From Saprospiraceae bacterium (GTDB lineage: Bacteria > Bacteroidota > Bacteroidia > Chitinophagales > Saprospiraceae), in assembly GCA_020630955.1 (NCBI GenBank), contig JAHDIE010000021.1, forward strand, positions 1-55,875: a stretch of 55,875 bases of DNA, written 5' to 3'. The position numbers were made by a program, and so were the translations under genes. The notes under the pieces were generated by a model, which saw only the letters and a list, made by a program, of their open reading frames with translations, was not told the DNA's origin and did no database searches. Below, in pieces: positions 44,996 through 51,879 of this stretch; position 1 is the first letter of the stretch; the number at the start of each line of letters is the position of its first letter.

Positions 44996-45438
44996 TGAGT
45001 TACATTTTTATATTTTCTAGCAATTTGTCCTAAATTTTTAAAGTATTGTTTGACTATGGGAGGTGTTTCTGCATTCATGCCGCCCCATTTGATCATTTTT
45101 TCTCCATCTGCAGTCTTCATTTTAATAAAGTAGCTGAGATTTCCTGGATCATTTAATTGCAAATCTCCAATTCCAAAAGTCTCATAGGTATCAAAGATTT
45201 GATTGACAATCGACTGATCAATCCTACCTTGTTCAATTAAATTTCCATTTTTGGATTCAAAAGAATATAGTTGACCATTTTCAAAGATGTAGTTCTCTGC
45301 GGTTGTACCTGCAAATCCACCTTCTGAGCCAAAGGTCAGCATTTTGCCTTCAAAGGAGTCAGGAGTAAAAATTTTTGGGGTTGAACAAGAAAAGCCTAGG
45401 AATATGAAAAGCGCGAAAAATAAATTTTTTAGCTGCAT
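44992..45438 (-). CDS. Small lipoprotein of unknown function
   Basis: The start is placed at 45438 (MQLKNLFFALFIFLG) because the lipoprotein signal ending GFSC is complete from there; an upstream ATG at 45462 adds eight residues. The 148-aa product has a beta-rich body with FGSEGGFAGTTAENYIF, GNLIEQGRIDQ and DPGNLSYFIKMKTADGEKMIKWGG. I do not know a named family. It overlaps the M4 protease gene by ATGA, so the two are coupled; it might be a periplasmic inhibitor or helper of the protease. A -7 box TATATTTG on this strand lies at 45485-45492. Confidence 0.75.
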   Translation of the reverse strand: MQLKNLFFALFIFLGFSCSTPKIFTPDSFEGKMLTFGSEGGFAGTTAENYIFENGQLYSFESKNGNLIEQGRIDQSIVNQIFDTYETFGIGDLQLNDPGNLSYFIKMKTADGEKMIKWGGMNAETPPIVKQYFKNLGQIARKYKNVTQ

Positions 45439-45484
45439 TTTGTAGATTTTAGTGAAAATCAAATAACTTTTTCCAATTATATAT

Positions 45485-45492
45485 CAAATATA
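45485..45492 (-). promoter_or_regulatory. -7 element for the lipoprotein/M4 protease operon
   Basis: TATATTTG on the minus strand matches TAnnTTTG, 46 bases before the lipoprotein ATG. No TTG -33 was seen; the AAGGACG direct repeats lie just upstream of it. Confidence 0.4.
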
Positions 45493-45500
45493 TTGGTTTT

Positions 45501-45527
45501 AAGGACGTTAATGTTTTTATAAGGACG
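45501..45527. repeat. Direct repeat AAGGACG, 20-bp spacing, in a divergent promoter region
   Basis: AAGGACG occurs at 45501-45507 and 45521-45527, exactly 20 bases apart (two helical turns), each after a T-rich stretch. The second copy overlaps the -33 position of the plus-strand promoter (-7 box at 45549). A candidate regulator-binding site. Confidence 0.45.
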
Positions 45528-45548
45528 ATTTCAAACAAAAAATTCCCT

Positions 45549-45556
45549 TATTTTTG
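45549..45556 (+). promoter_or_regulatory. -7 element for the Cys-rich secreted protein gene
   Basis: TATTTTTG matches TAnnTTTG and ends 27 bases before the ATG at 45584. No clear TTG -33; the AAGGACG repeat sits there instead. Confidence 0.45.
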
Positions 45557-45583
45557 GATTATTAGGAAAACAAGAAAAAATTT

Positions 45584-46033
45584 ATGATGAAGAAATTTAT
45601 GTTAATGTTCTCATTCGTTTTAGTTGCAGGAATGGTTTCAGCTCAATCATGTGCAAAGAAATGTGCTAAAACTTGTTCAAGTAAAGCTAAAACTGCAAAA
45701 GTTGAGACAACAACGGATGCTACTCAAGTTGCATCTGCTCTAGCTGCTGCTGAAATTGCTGCAGAAGCTGACGAAAACATTCAAAAGAGAGTATGTGAAA
45801 AGAGCGGTTCTGTAAGTTTTTACCAAAAGAACGTTTGTTCAATGTCTGGTAAAGTAAGCTACGATGAAGTAGAATATTGCAGCAAATCAAACGCTTTCAC
45901 ATCTGTTGCATCTGCTGCCGCAGAAGCAGATATTGCTCCAATGGATGAGGCTGCTCCTGCTGACGCTAAATCTAAAAAGAAAGCATGCAGCGCAACTTGC
46001 AAAAAAACTTGCGATAGCAAGAAAAAGCAATAA
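45584..46033 (+). CDS. Small Ala/Lys- and Cys-rich secreted protein, unknown family
   Basis: The 149-aa protein has a clear signal peptide (VLVAGMVSAQ). The mature chain starts with a C-x3-C-x3-C cluster (SCAKKCAKTC), has an Ala/Glu-rich helix-prone middle, two back-to-back repeats VCEKSGSVSFYQKN and VCSMSGKVSYDEVE followed by YCSKS, a second Ala-rich stretch, and ends with another C-x3-C-x3-C cluster (ACSATCKKTC) and a basic tail. Nine cysteines in the mature protein could form disulfides or bind metal. It is followed by a strong terminator, as a single, possibly well-expressed gene. No family recognised. Confidence 0.8.
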   Translation: MMKKFMLMFSFVLVAGMVSAQSCAKKCAKTCSSKAKTAKVETTTDATQVASALAAAEIAAEADENIQKRVCEKSGSVSFYQKNVCSMSGKVSYDEVEYCSKSNAFTSVASAAAEADIAPMDEAAPADAKSKKKACSATCKKTCDSKKKQ

Positions 46034-46055
46034 TTAAAAAAAAGAAAAATTTCTT

Positions 46056-46088
46056 AGCCCTTTGTTTAGTGCAAAGGGCTTTTTTTTT
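46056..46088 (+). terminator. Strong terminator of the Cys-rich protein gene
   Basis: AGCCCTTTG and CAAAGGGCT form a perfect 9-bp stem with a 7-base loop, followed by eight T. Confidence 0.95.
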
Positions 46089-46213
46089 GCCATTCATTAT
46101 CATCTGCTTGAAATATCACGACGTAATCCAGATCATTTCAAATGCGCGACTATTATCCATCAATATTAGTCTGAAAATTCCTACTTTCGATAATCACAAA
46201 CGAATAGGAAGGC

Positions 46214-47185
46214 TTGCTAAAACTTTTTCTTAATAATATTTTTGTCAACAACTTATTGTTGATCCCCTATATCTGCATTTTAAGATTGAATTCTTTCATC
46301 AATCCTCCTGAATATGATCCTTATTTAGGCTATAGTCCTATTTTGGATTTTTTATATCAAGATACATCTCCTCTAGTTTTGTCCATTTTTGCAGTATTTC
46401 TGATATTCATTCAAGCAAACTTGATTAACTATTTTGTAAATACCAATAAGTTAAATTCAAAAAACAACATATTGGCTGGACTATTCTATTCTTTAGGTAT
46501 GTGCCTTCTGCCGCAATTTCTTGTACTTCACCCTATCATGATTGCCAATACCTTTATCATTTTAATGATGATCCAATTGAGCAATATATACAAAGTGTAT
46601 AAGCCCATTAAAGCACTTTTTATGGCAGGATTTTATTGCGGACTTTCTTACCTATTGATACCACATTATATTATTTTGATATTCTTTATTATCCAAGCAA
46701 TTCTCATGTTGCGAGATATTAATTTAAAAGAATTTTTGCAAGGAACTATTGGAGTACTAACTCCAATCTTTCTGTTGATAACCATATCCCTTGATAGAAA
46801 TCAGAACGGATTTACTCTTCTAAAAAAAATACAATTTAATGTTCCATCAATACCAAAAAACTTTGAAGTGATTGATTGGGTTGGAGTCACTGTCTTATTC
46901 ATAGTAATTTTCTATTTGGTACTTAACCAAGGGAAAATCAGAAAAAAGAAAAGTGTCAAAGCACAATTGCTGAGCTCTCTACTTTATATTCTAATTTTCT
47001 ATTCGATACCAATGATGCTTTTTAAAACAGCTCTTGTTCCACAGCATCTTTTTATTCTGGTAATTCCAATATCGATATTATTTACAATGCTTGTTTTTGC
47101 GACCAGAAGATTGGTGCTTGCTGAAGTTTTACATTTTATTACTATGGTTTTTATTATCTTATTTCAATTTGATCTAATTATATGA
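46214..47185 (+). CDS. DUF6427-like multi-pass membrane protein, TTG start
   Basis: The 323-aa protein has about eight to nine hydrophobic segments, a short amphipathic N-terminus (LKLFLNNIFVNNLLLIPY) and NPHYLxLIF-like LIPHYIILIFFIIQAILMLR near 150. The overall pattern is that of DUF6427 inner membrane proteins of Bacteroidota. A stop at 46205 makes TTG at 46214 the first possible start, and it matches the family N-terminus. It overlaps the following oxidoreductase by 4 bases (ATGA). Function unknown. Confidence 0.75.
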   Translation: MLKLFLNNIFVNNLLLIPYICILRLNSFINPPEYDPYLGYSPILDFLYQDTSPLVLSIFAVFLIFIQANLINYFVNTNKLNSKNNILAGLFYSLGMCLLPQFLVLHPIMIANTFIILMMIQLSNIYKVYKPIKALFMAGFYCGLSYLLIPHYIILIFFIIQAILMLRDINLKEFLQGTIGVLTPIFLLITISLDRNQNGFTLLKKIQFNVPSIPKNFEVIDWVGVTVLFIVIFYLVLNQGKIRKKKSVKAQLLSSLLYILIFYSIPMMLFKTALVPQHLFILVIPISILFTMLVFATRRLVLAEVLHFITMVFIILFQFDLII

Positions 47186-48333
47186 AAAGAAAGATTAGAA
47201 TGGGCATGGTCGGTGGTGGCCAAGGTGCTTTTATCGGAGCTGTACATAGAATGGCAGCTGCCCTTGATGGAAAAATTGAATTGGTTTGTGGTGCATTTTC
47301 TAGCAATCCAGAAAAATCTAAAGCCTCGGGAGAGGAATTTTTTCTTGATCCATCTAGAGTATACCCTGACTATATTACCATGATAGAAGCAGAAGCAGCT
47401 TTGCCGGAAGGCATAAGAATGGATTTTGTTTCGATTGTTACTCCCAATCACGTACATTTTGGACCGGCTATGAAAGCAATGGAGCATGGCTTCCATGTTG
47501 TCTCCGACAAGCCTTTGTGTTTTGATCTTGAAGAAGCTTATCAATTAAGAGAAAAAGTTAAAGAATCAGGAATAATATTTGGCCTAACCCATAATTACAC
47601 AGGTTATCCAATGATCAAAGAAGCAAGGCACATGATCAAAAATGGTAAGTTAGGAGAGATAAGAAAAGTAGTGGTTGAATATTCACAAGGTTGGTTGTCA
47701 AGTTTTCTAGAATCCACAGATCAAAAGCAAGCTGCTTGGCGAACAGATCCAAAGCGATCGGGAATCGCAGGTGCCATGGGAGATATTGGAACGCATGCCG
47801 AAAATTTAGCTGAATATGTAACTGGGTCGCGCATCGTTGCTATGTGTGCAGATATCAGTACGGTTGTCCAAGGTCGATTATTGGATGACGATGGAAATGT
47901 ATTGATTCGATTAGAAAATGGAGCTCGCGGAATCTTATTTGCCAGTCAAATTTCTGCAGGTGAAGAAAATAATTTAAGAATTAAAGTTTATGGAGAACTG
48001 GGTGGGATTGAATGGTCGCAAATGTACCCAAATGATCTGGAAGTAAAGTGGGGTGACAAGCCAAAAGAAATACTTCGTACTGGAGTTGGACCATTATCAG
48101 AAGCAGCCCAGGCACATACCAGAATACCAGCTGGTCATCCAGAAGGCTACATTGAAGCATTTGCTAACATCTATAGAAATGTAGCTGAATGCATTTCTGC
48201 CAGAATTGAAGGGAGGGAGGTAAATGAGTTATATAAAGACTTTCCTTCTGTTGAAGATGGTGTAAGAGGAATGGAATTTATTTACAAAGTGATTGAGAGC
48301 GGTAAAAGTGAAAGTAAATGGCTGAAATGGTAA
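47182..48333 (+). CDS. Gfo/Idh/MocA family NAD(P)-dependent oxidoreductase
   Basis: The 383-aa cytoplasmic protein has an N-terminal Rossmann domain (MGMVGGGQGAFIGAVHR; FVSIVTPNHVHFGPAM near 92). The Lys-containing motif is DKP, not the common EKP (VVSDKPLCFDLEEA), and the catalytic-region motif GAMGDIGTHAENL lies near 193. The C-terminal domain is the usual alpha/beta sheet. Such enzymes oxidise sugar or inositol hydroxyls. The exact substrate cannot be read off. It is coupled to the upstream DUF6427-like gene by a 4-base overlap. Confidence 0.93.
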   Translation: MKRKIRMGMVGGGQGAFIGAVHRMAAALDGKIELVCGAFSSNPEKSKASGEEFFLDPSRVYPDYITMIEAEAALPEGIRMDFVSIVTPNHVHFGPAMKAMEHGFHVVSDKPLCFDLEEAYQLREKVKESGIIFGLTHNYTGYPMIKEARHMIKNGKLGEIRKVVVEYSQGWLSSFLESTDQKQAAWRTDPKRSGIAGAMGDIGTHAENLAEYVTGSRIVAMCADISTVVQGRLLDDDGNVLIRLENGARGILFASQISAGEENNLRIKVYGELGGIEWSQMYPNDLEVKWGDKPKEILRTGVGPLSEAAQAHTRIPAGHPEGYIEAFANIYRNVAECISARIEGREVNELYKDFPSVEDGVRGMEFIYKVIESGKSESKWLKW

Positions 48334-48690
48334 GATATATGCAAAAAAAAAGAGCTGCAAATGCATCTCTTATTTTTATCTCATTAAGCCTGCCTAGCTA
48401 GTAGCAGAATTACACTTGAGACGCACAAAACGGCTATAGGTCACTACTACATATCAACTTTTTTAGAAAAAAAACTAAAACGTTGATTATCAAACACTTA
48501 CACTAAGGTAAATGTACTTATTAATGGATTTTTTCTTAACTTCAAGTTTAGAAAATGAAATAGTCCAAAATAAACTTGCAAAAAGACCATCACATTGTTT
48601 CTTGCATACGTTCATAATTTATTGAGTCTTCTCAACTCAAAATTCAATATACATTATGAAAACCCTTAATATTGCAATAAAATAAGCCTT
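48334..48690. other. Intergenic gap, regulatory rather than coding
   Basis: I see no credible gene. It holds a terminator-like hairpin (48350-48378), an imperfect 12-bp inverted repeat TCAAC..TTTTAG at 48454-48486, and near 48675 a TAATATTG that matches 7 of 8 positions of the -7 consensus, probably the promoter of the next gene. Confidence 0.5.
48350..48378 (+). terminator. Weak terminator after the oxidoreductase gene
   Basis: AGAGCTGC and GCATCTCT form a 7-bp stem with one mismatch and a 4-base loop, followed by TATTTTTAT and preceded by nine A. Could act in either direction. Confidence 0.45.
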
Positions 48691-51411
48691 ATGAAAAAAG
48701 TAGTTTCATGCATTTCTATTATTATGATATCCTTTTCTATGGGATTGAGTCAGGAGCACAGTATAGCAAGAGAATGGAATGAAATTATCCTTGAAGCAGT
48801 AAGAAATGACAGAGCAAGACCTACTGTAACGGCCAGAAATTTATGGCACATGTCAGTTCTAATGTATGATTGTTGGGCGGTATACGAAGACGGAGATGCA
48901 GATACCTACTTTTTAGGAAAAGAAAATTATGGTTGGGAATGTCCATTTGAGGGTGTACCAGAACCATTAAATGCGGACGAAGCAAAACATGAGGCAATAA
49001 GTTATGCTATCTATAGGTTTCTCGTTCAGAGATATCGATTTTCACCCGGGTTTTTCATATTGTTATTTGACCTCCAAGATAAAATGAACGAGCTTGGATA
49101 TGATACTTCTATCAATGATATGGATTATACCACTGGAAATCCTGCCGCTTTAGGAAATTATATTGCCGATCAGTTACTTAATTATGGCTTTCAAGATGGT
49201 TCAAATGAACTCATTAATTACCAAAATCTATTTTATCTTCCTATCAATCCTGATCTCGATCCATCTCTACCAGGAAATCCAGACATCACTCATCTCAATA
49301 GATGGCAACCATTAAAACTTGGTGAGTTTGAAGGGCAAACCGGAGTAGTTTCTGATGAAGTACCTCCCTTCCTAAGTCCTGAATGGGGTGCCGTTAATCC
49401 TTTCTCCTTAACTATGGATGACGCCAATGTTTATGAAAGAGATGGTTTTGAATACATTGTTTATCACGATCCAGGACCACCACCTTCACTTGATAGTTTA
49501 TTAGAGAGTGAAGAGTACAAATGGGGATTTTCCATGGTGGCAGCCTGGGGTGCACATTTGGATGAAAATGATGGAGTTACTTTAGATATTTCTCCAAGAT
49601 CAAGAGGTAATTTGACGAATTTGCCTTCCAATGCAAGTGAATATCCAGATTTTTATGACTTTGAAGAAGGAGGTGTGTTTCAATCTCAAGGACATGCAAT
49701 AAATCCATTTACAGGCGAACCCTATGAAGAAAACATAGTTAAAAGAGGAGACTACACAAGGGTTTTAGCCGAATTTTGGGCTGATGGTCCAGAATCAGAA
49801 ACACCTCCTGGTCACTGGTTTACCATTTTAAATTATGTAATAGACCACCCTGAATTCAACAGAGCATACAGGGGATTCTCAGATATTGACGAACAATTGG
49901 AATATGATGTAAAAGCTTACTTTTTATTAGGAGCTGCCATGCACGATAGCGCCATTTCTGCATGGGGAATTAAGGGATACTATGATTATATTCGACCAGT
50001 AAGTGCTCTTAGAGCATTAATAGACAACGGACAAAGTTCCGATCCAAATCTCCCTAATTACTCAAATCTTGGAATCAAACTAGTACCTGGGAAAATAGAA
50101 ATGGTGGAATCTGGAGACCCATTGGCTGGTCCAAACGATGAAAATGTAGGTAAGGTAAAAGTATACAGTTGGAGAGGACCAGAATATATCACAGATCCTG
50201 AAAACGAAATTGCAGGTGTTGGCTGGATTCTAGGCGAAAACTGGTGGCCTTACCAAAGGCCAACTTTTGTAACACCAAATTTTGCAGGATATGTTTCTGG
50301 ACATTCAACTTTTTCTCGAGCTGCAGCAGAAATAATGACCTATCTTACAGGAGATGAGTACTTCCCTGGAGGAATGGGAGAATTTCTCGCTCCCGCAAAT
50401 GAGTTTCTAATCTTTGAAAATGGCCCAACTGAAGATATTGTCCTACAGTGGGCTACATACCGAGATGCTTCTGATGAAACAAGTCTATCAAGAATATGGG
50501 GAGGAATCCATCCACCAGCCGATGATATTCCGGGTAGAGAAATTGGGATTAAAATTGCCAACTCAACCATCGAACTTGCAGAACAATACTTTTTTGTGGA
50601 CAACGATGGAGATGGTTATTACAGCTATAACGATTGCGATGATAACAATCCAATGATGAATCCAGGGTTTGCAGAAATCTGTGATGATCTGGATAATGAT
50701 TGTAATGGTATCGTCAATGATGGGGTAACGCTTAACACGTACTATTTTGACGGCGATTTTGATGGATATGGTGAGTTAACGATGACTGTAGATACCTGTA
50801 TTTCTATTCCACCTCCAGGTTATGTTGACAATGCTATAGATTGTGATGACTTGAATGACAATATATTTCCAACACAAACTGAAACTTGTGATGATGTCGA
50901 TAATGATTGTGATGGAGAATTAAACAATGGATTGGCTAGATATATCTATTACCGCGATTTTGATGAAGATGGTTTCGGTGATAGAAGTATAGAACTAGAT
51001 ACTTGTATTGCGAGTGCACCTGCCGGTTTTGTGGATAACTTTGATGATTGCAATGATGATCAAGCAAGTATTTATCCTGGCGCACCTGAAATTCCTGATA
51101 ATAATATTGATGAAGACTGTTCTGGATATGATCTATATGAAGACACAAAATTTTTGTCCAACACTATCAATTCTCACACCAATGGATTTGTAGGGAACAC
51201 CGAAGTTGAAATCAGGTATTCCTTTTCGGGCAATTTAGAGTGTGAACTATTTGCTAGAGATGGAAGATTAATTCATAAAAACTCAGCGATCGTAGATAAC
51301 AATTTCTTTATTTATAAGATTCCTGCTGGCTTAACAGGTGGAATCTACATCCTTAGATTCTATAATGAAGATCGTGAAGTTGAGGAAGTTACAAAGTTGT
51401 TTGTGCATTGA
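48691..51411 (+). CDS. Vanadium haloperoxidase-like secreted protein with MopE repeats
   Basis: The 906-aa protein has a signal peptide (ends MGLSQ). The N-terminal 600 residues match the vanadium-dependent haloperoxidase/PAP2-related group: WNEIILEAVRNDRARPTV, DYIRPVSALRAL near 431, the vanadate-binding SGHSTFS near 536 and SRIWGGIHPPADD near 598, whose His and Asp fit the acid-base and stabilising positions. Then come three MopE-like calcium repeats (about 635-805; DCDD, ETCDDVDNDCDGELN, YPGAPEI) and an 80-residue divergent T9SS-type end (EEVTKLFVH). It would oxidise halides with peroxide, or be a phosphatase relative, outside the cell. Confidence 0.88.
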   Translation: MKKVVSCISIIMISFSMGLSQEHSIAREWNEIILEAVRNDRARPTVTARNLWHMSVLMYDCWAVYEDGDADTYFLGKENYGWECPFEGVPEPLNADEAKHEAISYAIYRFLVQRYRFSPGFFILLFDLQDKMNELGYDTSINDMDYTTGNPAALGNYIADQLLNYGFQDGSNELINYQNLFYLPINPDLDPSLPGNPDITHLNRWQPLKLGEFEGQTGVVSDEVPPFLSPEWGAVNPFSLTMDDANVYERDGFEYIVYHDPGPPPSLDSLLESEEYKWGFSMVAAWGAHLDENDGVTLDISPRSRGNLTNLPSNASEYPDFYDFEEGGVFQSQGHAINPFTGEPYEENIVKRGDYTRVLAEFWADGPESETPPGHWFTILNYVIDHPEFNRAYRGFSDIDEQLEYDVKAYFLLGAAMHDSAISAWGIKGYYDYIRPVSALRALIDNGQSSDPNLPNYSNLGIKLVPGKIEMVESGDPLAGPNDENVGKVKVYSWRGPEYITDPENEIAGVGWILGENWWPYQRPTFVTPNFAGYVSGHSTFSRAAAEIMTYLTGDEYFPGGMGEFLAPANEFLIFENGPTEDIVLQWATYRDASDETSLSRIWGGIHPPADDIPGREIGIKIANSTIELAEQYFFVDNDGDGYYSYNDCDDNNPMMNPGFAEICDDLDNDCNGIVNDGVTLNTYYFDGDFDGYGELTMTVDTCISIPPPGYVDNAIDCDDLNDNIFPTQTETCDDVDNDCDGELNNGLARYIYYRDFDEDGFGDRSIELDTCIASAPAGFVDNFDDCNDDQASIYPGAPEIPDNNIDEDCSGYDLYEDTKFLSNTINSHTNGFVGNTEVEIRYSFSGNLECELFARDGRLIHKNSAIVDNNFFIYKIPAGLTGGIYILRFYNEDREVEEVTKLFVH
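50593..51128 (+). repeat. Three MopE-like Asp-rich repeats in the haloperoxidase-like gene
   Basis: Each unit of about 60 codons runs aromatic-D.D.DGYG, CI..PPGYVD, DCDD, then YPG/FPT, E.CDD.DNDCDG. The same design occurs in the protease at the left edge of the window. Confidence 0.8.
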
Positions 51412-51879
51412 TCGAATGCAAATTGTAGAAAAATTAGCTTTTAAGTTTTGGGATTGCTCTCAAAGCATTTTTATGGTTCTTCTCCAATGAGAACAGTTTT
51501 ACAATTATTGGATGAATAAACAAAATTTAGCAAAACCCAATATCTAAAATTATTTTGCTAAAGGGATAAATTTGCTAATCATTTGATGAAAACAATTAAA
51601 GGTATTCATTGATTGTATGAATCTCGATTGGATTAAACTAATTTAAGGATGATGATTTCAAACTTAATTCACGATGTGCTTTGAAAAAGAAAATCAAAGT
51701 AATTATATTTAGCTTACTGATCGCCCATATATTATTTCAGTAACAATACTTCTAATCAAATACATAAACTGGGAAATTAATTAACAACAGTAATTCAACA
51801 TTACATCTTAATTAATGTGGTCACTGAATTTTGAGCAAACCAAAATTTTCTTTTAGCCAAGAGGTTAAAAAGAAAATCA
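51412..51879. other. Long intergenic region before the signalling cassette
   Basis: No credible gene. GTTCT-N9-AGAAC followed by AGTTTT near 51477-51498 may be a weak terminator for the haloperoxidase-like gene. A perfect 10-bp inverted repeat lies at 51526-51562. No clear TAnnTTTG box was found before the kinase start. Confidence 0.5.
51526..51562. promoter_or_regulatory. Perfect inverted repeat TTTAGCAAAA/TTTTGCTAAA
   Basis: Two perfect 10-base arms separated by 17 bases, with a further partial copy TTTGCTAA at 51571-51578. There is no T-run after it, so an operator is more likely than a terminator. It is about 320 bases upstream of the kinase gene. Confidence 0.4.

Noticed and set aside
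45439-45462. Earlier ATG for the small lipoprotein
   Set aside because: It adds eight residues ahead of a signal peptide that is already complete from 45438.
47164-47544. Minus-strand 126-codon frame opposite the oxidoreductase start
   Set aside because: It has no recognisable features and lies opposite well-supported, overlapping genes.
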